Shown one piece after another: positions 39,370 to 51,300 of a stretch of 64,000 nucleotides of DNA; position 1 is the first letter of the stretch; each line of letters begins with the position of its first letter. The notes under the pieces are model-generated. The model had not been told where the DNA came from. It saw only the letters and a program-made list of their open reading frames with translations, and searched no databases. Source of the stretch: Phoronis australis (taxonomy: Eukaryota > Phoronida > Phoronidae); contig NMRA01000033.1 of assembly GCA_002633005.1 (NCBI GenBank), forward strand, positions 1,481,352 to 1,545,351. Direction: 5' to 3'. A program made the translations under genes and the position numbers.

Positions 39370-42300
39370 CTGAAAACATAAATTCCAATTAAAACGTGAT
39401 TGTTCATAATATTTGAGGTTTTGCAATGATATCAGAAAGGGAATACATAGGAAGTATTCTTCTACAATGACCTTGACCTTAACGTGAACACATTCTGTTG
39501 ATGACCAGCCTACAGTTCACTACTTTAATGCACTAACAAACAACAAATCAGCAAAATACAGTAGTTTTCAAAAATGACGATATATCTTCTAATTTTCAAA
39601 TGATCAAGTGTCAGATTTCCGTCTAGCTTTCATTTAGGTATTCACCATGATTATGACGATGCAAGTCAAATCTCCTCACAATTCACCAACTTTTTTGTTT
39701 TTTGAAAATTACTGCAAGTGAAAGGTAACGAGATCAGGTATTTCACTTGAAATGAAATTAATATTACAATATTACGTAATGTAGATTACAGATACATGAA
39801 GTACATAGTTCATTTTTATCCGTTAATCTCATGACAGATGACATAAATCTTCACTTTTCTAGTACCAACAGGTATTAACTTCAGTATTTAAACTCCATGC
39901 AGCCATTATTAAAATGCGTGACAACAGTGACACAAGGCATTGAAATGTGCCCACGACAGCACGGTAAATACTTCTGGAGGTCTTTATTAGTTTCGTGCAA
40001 TGTTAGATTGCTTTCACAGCTATGATATCAAAGCTGAAAATGGACTGGCGCTGGTGCATGGCAGCCACACAGCTCTCTGTCAAGAACCATCAAAAAATCT
40101 ATCAAACCATTTTGGACCATAACCCGCAGTACTTTGTTAAAAACTAAAATAGCCAACAGGAGGTGCTATGGCAGTCCAACCTGTACAATGATTCATTGGT
40201 GCCAGTGCATCCTAGCCATAAAACCTCAAGTCAGGTTTCGTCAAAATCTATCAAGCTGCTCTGGCAACAACCAAAGAACAAGCAATACCTTGCGGCACAC
40301 GAAAAAGATCAATAAGAGTGTTACTATAATTGCATCCGTCAAAAAATCAATTGTTGTCGGCATATTCCATCCATAAATCATTGCGTCAAGTTTCATCAAA
40401 ATACTTCAAGTCGTTACGATTATAATAATAAGTGGAAAAGGAAAATCTCATCGACTCACAGGAGTAGTCAGATTCACCCCAAAATCAAATGGTGCCGGCA
40501 CATTCTGCCCATAATTCTGCATCAAGTTTCGGCAAAATTGATCAAGTCGTTTCACCAATAATTGATAGACAATTAATTTCTTGTGCTGGTGCATTCCAAT
40601 CATGTAAGTTTGTGTCATGACCCGGCAAGTGGATTTTGAGATAATCGACAAATAAAAAAAAAGTAACGAAGATATAAGGACAGATAGGATGATGTCTTCA
40701 TCCAATCACATTTTTTGTGGGTGAATAAAAACTGACCAATCACTGTTTCAAATAATTGTAAATGTACAACAAAAAACAAGACTCTGCACGGAATTAACAG
40801 TGTCGAAAATGAAGATTCACAGCGAACTTTGTTCGTCATTTTGTCATCTGCAGCTAAAGTGGCTTAATTTGATTTCCAAACATGACGACTTACACTTCCA
40901 GTATGTTATTGGAGTTCTCCAGTCAAGCCAAGGGTATATATTGCAAAAATGCTGCATTTTATGGAAATCAAATGTAATATCCGAATACACGCTTGGAAAG
41001 TTACAGGTATACCTATACAACTGCAGCTTTATGGACGTTTTTGTTCCTTCAAGCAAGTCTATGCCCAAAAAAAAAACTTGATCTCAAACTGAACAAAAAA
41101 CCAACTGCGTCGAGCACCCACAGAAGTAGTTACCTTTTCATTGGCTAAGTGCAACAGACACACAAACGTGATCGGGACGCTGAGATTACGAGCCATGTGC
41201 TTCGACACTTTATCTGGCAAAACGTGCATGAGTTCCTTGAAGGACTTCTGACCCACGACCAAATCATGCTTCACAGGCCCCTCATTTTCAGCCTGATTTT
41301 CCTGAAAAGATAACAAACAATAGAAAATGTTTATTCGCAGACACAGAAAAGTTTATGTCTGCGATTTCGAAAACAACAAGAACACAGCAAAAACTTGCAT
41401 AACTTGAATGCGCATGAGGAAAAACTTCGCTTAAATCGTACAAAATTCGTAGTTACTGTACAAAAGCTTGGAAATGTTGGATTTTCTCTGTCTTATAGAA
41501 AGTCTCTTAGGGCTGTTCCAGTAAAATCTGTATGGGAGGGGGGAAGGCACCTTTTTTTCGCACCCACCACCCATATTTTTCATTTATTTCTTCAGCCTAC
41601 CACCCATAATTTTTTATAAGTTTGAAATGCAACCACCCGTAATTTTTTTTTGTTCTTGTGGTTGACTGCACAGGCGCTTGAGTTTATCTGTTCCTCCATC
41701 ACCACTAACGTCATTCATTACTAAGAAAATATATGTCTCTTATATATGGTTATTAGCCATCGAGAAATTCAATCACCTGTGGTTAAATGGTGTTATGGGC
41801 ATGCCGATGAGGAGATTGGAGGGAGTGAAAAAGTCGGAGCTTTATGCAAGTTGCATTTTCGTTTCAGTTTTTGATTCTGTGCGGATTGTTTATAAAATTT
41901 ACTAAAATTACCCACCATCAAACATTTATGGCCCAATGAAACAACAACGACCTGTAAATTTTTATTTTTTTGAAGTACGACCACCAGCTATTTTGAATTT
42001 AAATCAAACGCAACCACCCATAAATTTTTATTTCAGTTGCCTTCCCCCCCTCCCACACAGATTTTGCTGGAACAGCCCGCTTAAATCGTACAAAATTCGT
42101 AGTTACTGTACAAAAGCTTGGAAATGTTGGATTTTCTCTGTCTTATAGAAAGTCTCTTAGTTGGATTTTATGCAATTGTTACTATATAATATCTGGCAAT
42201 TAAAATAAAGTCTCACCAATGTTGAACAAAAGCAATAGCCAAATTTTATTTTGTTTTCATTTTTCAAAGCGTGCTTTCATTTCTGTGAATGCTTACAATT

Positions 42301-45300
42301 TGTCAAAACACTCTCTGTAGTGACAAAAGGGTAGAAGATCAAAACGATAAAGCATTTATTTGGTATTACTTATCTTTGACAAAAACAAAAAAGTAAAAAA
42401 TTTCCCTTGTCCGCCATATTGTATTCTAAATTGGTCAACAAATGTAAATTGTTGAGGTCTAAAAATAAGAAAATGCTTCTCCTTAGAAAAATGCCATTTC
42501 CCTTTAAAACTCAAACCTTACTAACAGTCTGTTTCAACCCCCAAATTCAAGAGAATACCCAGCCTAGCCCTCCCCACCCACACCCGTCACATTAACCCAG
42601 TCTTCATCATGCATCACATAGTTCTAGATAGGTCCACCCACTCCTAGCCTCTTTACGCCCCTCACCTTATCCTCTCATCACACATCAGGTAGTTCCCACC
42701 CCACCCCATGCCCCTCACCTTATCCTTCTCATCATCACCCACNNNNNNNNNNNNNNNNNNNNNNNNNNNNNNNNNNNNNNNNNNNNNNNNNNNNNNNNNN
42801 NNNNNNNNNNNNNNNNNNNNNNNNNNNNNCCCACCCCACAAAGCCCACCATGTCACCTCATCATCAACTACCCCTCCCCACCCCACGCCACTCACCTTAT
42901 CTCCCTCGTCATCACGCGTCAGGTAGTTCCAGATAGTCCCCTTCAGTTTTTTCACATCAATCTTTTTGGCCTGTTTGGCATAGTCAATCATAATCTTGTT
43001 GACCTTTAAATGGACATGAAATGACCATCAGTGTACAAACAGACAGGCAAACAAACAGACAGACAAGCAGGCAGGCAGACAGACAGAAAGACAGTTCACA
43101 CTAATGACAAACACACAGGCAAATATAGGAGGGCAATGGGGACCGGTCCGCACAAAATCATGCTAGGTGGCATTCTATATTTAGGCTCTACACGGATATT
43201 TCGCATTCGAAAATCATGGCTGCCTCCCCCCAACCACATTTTGGATTTGCTAGTGAAATATGACTGTAATGGGGAGTTTCTTAATCCATTTAGTGATCGA
43301 AACATATTATGTTGTGTTGAGTTTGTCACAAAAGCACTGCAGAGCACTGATATGCAGCCAAGGTTATACAGAATGCTCATTTTTCAAACATTTCCACGGA
43401 CTAGAGAGAGCAATACAGAGATCTGTTCACCTTGTTTGGCTGTGCCACCAGATTATCACCAGCGAGTAATGTTCCATTGACAATACTCTCATTGGCGCCA
43501 AAGCTGGCCTGAGACAGGTTCTGTGATTGGCTGCCGAAGTCACTGCCCCCTCCAGTTATGTCGAATCCAACATGAGTCATGTCATTGTCATCGACATCAT
43601 CATCAGCCTGCGAGATACACGATCATTGAATCAGCAAAACATCTATTAGCAAGAAACGTTTCTATGGTAACAATGTAAATGGACAAATCTAAAAGAAGTA
43701 CTTAACAGTTAAATCCCAAGTTTATTCAAAAGAGTGTTATTCTTAATCATGAATCAAATAAATGGTTCAAAGCCAGCTGACATGCTGCACACCACAGAAT
43801 TAAACTAGTTTCAGCAGTGCTTATTACATAAAGAGGCTAACTCCCCCTCCTCAGGCGAAAATTCCTTTAAATCCCACTCAGTCATCAGCCTCGATACAGG
43901 AAATACTAGCCTCGCCATGTAATTTTCCATATTCCCACACACGATTTCAATCACCTGTACAGTACCAGACCAAATCCAATTAGGGCATACCTCAACTGCT
44001 GGACAGTAGTTTTCACGATCATTGGCGTTATTGTAGTCGTATCCATCCACACCGTCATCAAGTGAGTCTGAAGATGATGCAAGTCGTCTCACCTGAAACA
44101 TCGACAACAGGAAAAATTTGACGTACAAATCTTTTAGTAGCATAGTGAGAGCACAGAACCGACTTCGTTAGACCAAATGTCAAAGGGTGGTGGTCAAGAC
44201 GGGCAGAGACGGAAGATATCTGCTTTCATTCACTGACAATTCAATGATGCTTGATGCATTTACATGAGCCACTTGAATATACCACTGTACAACAATGATA
44301 GCTAAGAATTTTTTAAAAAGTTGTGAAATTCCAACACGACTAGTGAACAACTTAAGGTTACGTGTACCAATCATTAAAATGTTATCTTCTTGAAATATCT
44401 AAGTAACTAGAGGCAGTCAATTCATAAAAGTACGTATGTTCTGAAATTAGGAATCGGGACAAGTCTAATCATGTCATTCACAATACAGTAACGTACTCGT
44501 GATCAACCAAGTGTTTTTGAGAAAAATGTCATTTTTTGAAATGTGCATTGATTGAATAGGGAAAGTATTTTCGACAGCATTCACCAAATATTTTGTGAAC
44601 TTTCTTAAAAACGCTCAAAAAACAGTGTGTAGTTTCCATAGTTAGAGTCATTTTTGTTAAATAGTGGTACATGTGACCTTGAGGAAGGTAGTAAGATTCA
44701 AAGACTACCATAATGTTTGGCTTGATGAAATGTTTGAACAGATTCTCAGCTTCGTAGTGCAGATCCTTGGGAAGGGTTGTCTGTGTTTTGCTGTACTTTT
44801 CCAGCGTTGACTTTGTCAGGGTCGTTGAAGCTCGCGTCTCTTTAAAGTAAGCATCAAAATCAACGTCGTCATCAAAGTTGATTTTGAAGGCAGCTTTTTT
44901 CTTCTTTTCCTTCTTATCCTTGAGGGCAGCCAAGCGAGAATCTGTGTAAAGGAAACAGTTGAATGCAAGCAAAGAGGTGGCTTCCTCACATGCAACCCGC
45001 CAATATATAATTAACTTCTGTTTACACGTGGCCAGAAATTTTGCGCAAAACCATACATCAATCATGTTAATGAGAACGAGTTCAGTTCCAAAATGATCTA
45101 CAACAAATTGTGCTTCCACTTTTGCCAAAAATTTGTCATTAAAAATTGTTCTATTTTTGTTTTTGATCTAGTGAAGCACAGTTTCCGAGTCCATTTTTTG
45201 AATTTTGAGAAATTTAGTCCACTGGGGTCACCAGCTCAATTAACGTAGGCAACATTAGCCTGCTATTGGTGACAGACATTTTCAATACTTCCTAATCATC

Positions 45301-48300
45301 CAAGATAACAATTCAAGAACCATTTACTGCCAACAAGGCCATATTAAACATTTCAAGACCTTGACATTACGTCCTCCTCCTCAACTAAAAAATTTGGACA
45401 AAAGTGATCCGTCACATGGGTTTGCAAAAGTCTCCTACAATCAAAATTAATTGGTTCGCGATGTGTACATCTAGTTTTCAGTTCTATAGCCCCCAAGCTC
45501 GACTCACCTTTAGACTGTGGTTGCAGTTTCCAGTGGGCAGGGCCAGCCCAGGTCCTCAAGAGACTGCTGTTGAAGTAGGAGTACTCGCCAGGCTCCGTTG
45601 CCAAAACTTGCATCAAATTGCCAATTGTGCCATTTCTATTAACCAAGACAAATTACTACTACTTGATATCCATGAAATAGAAAGTTAATTTGCAAGCTTT
45701 TTAAAAGTTCCATACTGAGCAATAATTTCGTGAATTTAAATTGGCTTTTTTAAAGTAAATAAATCTAATTTAAGAAAAGGTAATCTAGCCAGACAAAAAA
45801 TCGCAGTGACCATGTAATATTAGGACTTACCAGAGTACAACACAAGCTGCATGAGACAACAATAAACTTTTATACACCTGTCCTTAGACGGACTGTATCA
45901 TAAACAAACTTTTTAGTTGGCATTAGCTAGTTAACAATTAGCCACTTGCCAGGAGTTTCCCAACTAAGCAGGAGAGGTAAAAGATAACCTCACATACATG
46001 AGTTTTTAACTGCAAGCTTAGTCAGAGCGTTGGACAACAGTTCCAAGTGAACGTCCCTAACCAACCACTACGGTCAAACCAATGACATTTCCTGGCCCAT
46101 TTCCATTGTTTGATATTTCCAGACTCACCGTATACTATCAACAGTCTGACTGATGCTGGTGAACACGGCATCCGAGCCTTGCATACCCTCAGTGAATGAA
46201 GAACCTAAACATATTGTACAGTGAGCAATGTGGATAGCTTACATGGAGTATCAGGCAAGGTCACTTCAAAATGTAAATGTACCTTTGAGCATTCAAATGC
46301 AATTAAAATGTAAATTGCGGCAATATAAAATGATGAAAATCCTACCAAAATATCTCTTAAACCACAATATTATCAGTTTTACGGCCAACTAACACATTAT
46401 TAGCTTTAAACACAGCGATAAAACATGTTGTTTTGTTGATTTTGTAACAAATCTTCAATTCTCACCGTTGTCTGTCAGACATTCAATGAAATCAAGGCCA
46501 GTGTCTTTACCATTCATTTTGAATATGCTTAAAATACTCTGTTACAAAACGGTGGGATTTGGCTGAGCGGTAAAGCGCTCGACTGCTACTTCAGAGCTAG
46601 CGGGTTCAATTCCGCAGTACTGCTAATTTATCTAAAGTTATTTTACTTGCTGAGAATCTCTCTTTAAATCTCGCCAATTTAGGACACAATATGGCAGGCA
46701 AATGAAACTTTATTTGGTAATTATCCATAAACAATAGGCAGCACTAAATAAATGACTTCATGAGTTTAATGTTTTATCATAATACAGCGTTTTGAAAATT
46801 TGTGGGCATTAGAAACCTTTAAAATTCATAAAAAGTTATATTTTGGCAAATATTTTTGTACGAATTTGGAGAAGTTTTGCAATATATAGAGACTTTAAAA
46901 TTTCTTCACTGAACATCAAGTAGTAATTCAGAATTTAAAAAAATTATTAAGAAATAACAAAGAAATTAATTGTAAAAAATCATTGCAAAACACAATGTTT
47001 CACTTTAGTGGCTATAAAGCATCTTCAGTTTAGTACAGGTAAGATTTTAAGTGTTCAAATAGGAAGCCAGTTGTCCCACAATGCACCATCCTAAAACAAA
47101 CACTACGCGAAAGAGAATACGTACGTGTTACCCGTATTCACCAGAAAATGCTACACAGTCAATAGATTGAAACATCGTGCTTTACAAAGTATCTTACGCT
47201 GATGTTTCTGGATATTGCGCATATTTTGAAAAACTTCACTATGACCAAAGAGTGGTGTTATTTCCAAGTAGCATACGTTGGACAGCAGTACCCACCAGCA
47301 TCATCATCATCAACACCAGCCAAGAAGCCAACACCATCTTCAGGAAAGTCGTTCACGTCTGACTGAGAGTCAGGAATGGGTTCCACCTCAGCGTCCAGGT
47401 CAAAGGCGTGATTGGAGTTTGGAGCCAGTCGACTCTGAAGGTCGAATGAGCTCTGGGATGGATCAAAAAGCCATTAAGTAAAAACGCATTATTTGTAAGC
47501 TATCCGTTCTTAAAAAGCCCAGGCCCATAATGCCTCGATTTTGGGCCCACCAGTTGGCTTCATTCCTCTGCTCAAATACATTTAAAAACCTCGCAAAATT
47601 CCTATCACCAAACTAGGAAATTCTCCAATGATAAAAATTTCCCTCAAGGTTAAAACCAGTTTCAAATCGCAGACACTCAGCCTCAGAAGGGCTTTAAAGC
47701 ACAAAAAAATTTCCCCTCATCGCAAAAATTCTAAATCAGAGCCCTCAAGCAACCTTGCGTAAGGTAAACAAGGGCCCTGAAGCAAAAAAGGTGTTTGAAA
47801 TCATATTTATGACGTATTTTAAATCAAGGGTACTTTTCCACCCTGTCTTAGACAAGTTTACAATTATTATAATACCTTCTAGACATTACAACAATTGAGA
47901 AGATTTCATTGTTGCATTGAGGGAAATTTCTTAGCTCATAAACATCCCGTGGAATCCCAGATAACATGTGGATATGTAAACACAACATGTCACTTGAATG
48001 CACCAAAATTGAAAGGAGAGGTTCACAGCATAAGCTTTGTTACAAGTATGATAAAGCAACCATCACGGACAAATATAATTGACTAACCGAGCCTCAAAAC
48101 GCATGAAATAAATAGATAAGTCTTTTGTGCAAAGATTCTTGAGGCACATACTGGCATCCGATCACGCCAAGTTAAGTCTCACCACCTAAAACGTAAATAT
48201 CAAATCAGTTTACACATCCACGATGCATTTGAAAAAAACAACAGTAGCACGTGACCGTAGATGAAATCCTCCCCGGGCATCATTAAGTAATTAAATTAGC

Positions 48301-51300
48301 TCACCGGCTCGTCTCTGTTCCAATTGGTGAACTCAAACTCGGAGAATGCAGGGCAGATCTGAAGGGACATCAGGTCCATCCCTGAGTAGATATCTGGAAA
48401 TCAGAACAATGTTCACAACGTCACGGGCATCTGATGGTTGAGCAGTAGCCATTAACATCTAGCTATATCAAAGCAGATACGAAGCTGGTGTCTGTACAGA
48501 AAGGGACCTTTTCATTTACACTACTCACTAAAATTGGCCTAAACTTGCTAATTTAGACAAGAAGTGAAACCTGGGTTTGCAAAGAACTGGTTGTTCATTA
48601 TTCCTTAAGACGATGCTGATTGGCGCATAAAAGGACACGCCGTAGTACAATGGCACGCCGTAATAAAGTGACACACCGTGATAAGCCCACTCCTAGAGCT
48701 TGGTCTCAGACAATAACGAATTGCCATTTCTTACGACTCTCTAAAAGCACCTCCAGTTTGACTACAAAACAATTCTAGAGCACAATACGGTAAATAGGCT
48801 AAATCAAAAGTTGCCTTTGTTACGGAAGGCAGTGTTATAGCCGCTTTAAAGTTGACGAGATAATGTACTCAGCATGTGCTACGGAATGGTCAAAAAAATT
48901 CTTATGAGACATGTCTTTTGAAATATGTTTTTTACACTTTTCCACAAATGCGGAAGGTCAGTTGTGGATGGAGCTCAAGTCTTGAATTGGTTATCTTAGT
49001 TTTAAATAGCAGACTTTTGGGCTTCCGAAAGAACACGGTCTCATTTTAAACGATAAAAAACATTTCAAACAAATACGAATAAGCTATTAGGAAAATGTGT
49101 TGAACAACATATAATTTACCTTTAAACTCCATCAGGTCAACGGGTCTCATACTGTGTCCAGTTGCCTCGTGGTGGACGCAGTTTCTCACAACCGTGCTGG
49201 AGTCGAGCACGACAGCCGAGGCATCGTCATAGCAACACAGCTGGTTCATCATTAGGCCCTTAGTGCCACCCTCGTCAAACGAAGCTGACATCTTTTGGAA
49301 GAGTGGATCGACTTCGAACTCCAGGTCAAAGTTGTTGACGTTCAATGCCTTCAAATTGGTCTCAATAGTGTTGCTCTTCCGAGTCTGAAAGTGAAACGTG
49401 TTTAATGCCATGATTAATAAGCAAAGGGGACAAGGCCAATTATTGACATTGTCATGAGAATACAATACAATACTATACAATACAATACAAAATTTTATGA
49501 AGGAGGAGACTGAGGTTTGTTGCCAACAACAGTTTTTGATTTTCATCAAATGGCAATGCAAAAACTACATAATATATGGCTTTATTTAAATTAGAAATAG
49601 TTGAAGATTCATTTGATGAGTGTTCTTATTCTACCATAAACTCAGTGTTAAGACTAACACCAGCACTGAAGTTAAAGCATTATATGTGTATGTAGTTAAA
49701 ATAAATGGGTCGTTTCAGCAAAATGACTGCTACGATCAGATTCACTGTTACTTTGCCATTAATAGTAGCAAAGTAAAAACTGACTCGAGCCACATAAAGG
49801 TGAAGGCAGATATACAATAACACATTATTTCCACAAACATTCAAAACTACTGTTACAACCAAAGAGAAAATTAACTTTAATCATTGACAATGAAGGAAGA
49901 TGTATTTGTAATATTTGTCGATAAAAGTTTAAATTCAACTACTAACAGCAGACTCGTCCGTAGAGGACGCGGATGATGACACTCTTAACTGACCAACTTA
50001 CCCTCTTCTTCTTCTTTCTCTGGTCATCATCACCCTCCTCACCTTCATGGTCCCCCACATTCTCATTCCCTACAAAACACGAAAGGCTCACACCTGTAGT
50101 GTGCATTTTACTATTTACTTTTTGGGGTTTGATATCATGAATTGCAAATGAATTTGTCTATGCAAGATGGTAAATACTACATTCGTTGTGAATAAGTTGG
50201 TCTACGTATTACAGTGATTTTGGGGTGTTTAACAAAATACATTTGCAAGTCTGATGTGAACATCTACAAACTTCATCAAGTCACCTCAATTATTCATAGT
50301 GAAGGTACACCCTCAGAGTATACCCGCCACATGTAAAGGAACAGTTGCTAAAAAATTACCACCTTTTGACAGGTTACATGGTATTTTTGGAACATTTCTG
50401 CAAGACCTGTTGACCTTGAGGAACTGTAACTTGGAGATTCTTAACTCAACCACAAACAATTTTGAAAATAATCCCCAAAGCGGTACCATGATGCCACACC
50501 CTTACCTTTCTCATCACTGCCGCGGCCCAAACCACTCAGCACCTTGTAGGTCTCACTATGTATAGCATCAACACGTCCAGCATAGATCTTGGCACTGGCA
50601 TCCAGGGTTGAACTGGCCACCTGGTGGTAAGAAAGGAAATCACTGCGAACCAGAATGGACTGAAACTACCGACCTCAGAGGTCGCAATCAAACACTTCGC
50701 TGGCGGTGCTAAACTTCGTTCGATAAAGAGGAGAGTATTTTAAGCGTATTTAACTGATAGCCACTGGGAATAACTTGCAGCCAACGGGGAAAATAGGGCC
50801 GTCCCGGATTACCCAGCTACGAAAATATCCTTTGTCGTGGAGGTAAGAAAGTGCATGGTTTTCACTGCCTCTTTTTGGAAAGTCAGGCACACATTCACTA
50901 GTCATGGCGGAAAATGCATAGGTATAAGGCTGTGGCAATATTATAATTCCTGATTTAAACTGTTTAAAGGTTACAGAATAGAAAAGGTGTTTTCGAGAAA
51001 AGGGTTTCTGTTCAGTTCAAAATTAACCTGGTGAAATTGCTTTATCCACCTGTTCCCCATTTCCTTGTTTTTGATTGATGTAAGGAAGGCATAGAAGTAA
51101 ACATCAAGCATTCAAGCATGTTTGTCAAGTTTATATAACTTTCTTCTGTCGGAGTTACAGTCCACAGAATAGCAGTAATTCTTTATTGGCATTGGAAGGA
51201 TGCATACAATAGTGTGGGTGGAGAAAAACAAGAACAACAAAGAACAAGAGCAACGCGGAGCGTTGAAATGCACCCACGGATGCATTGCAAATGGGGAGCT

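Noticed and set aside
44529-45128. 199-codon minus-strand frame taken as one exon
   Set aside because: Only the part 44709-44941 matches NCAPH; the ends read into introns beyond good splice sites.
46552-46624. Functional tRNA gene
   Set aside because: Box A and box B are present but the acceptor and anticodon stems do not pair properly.
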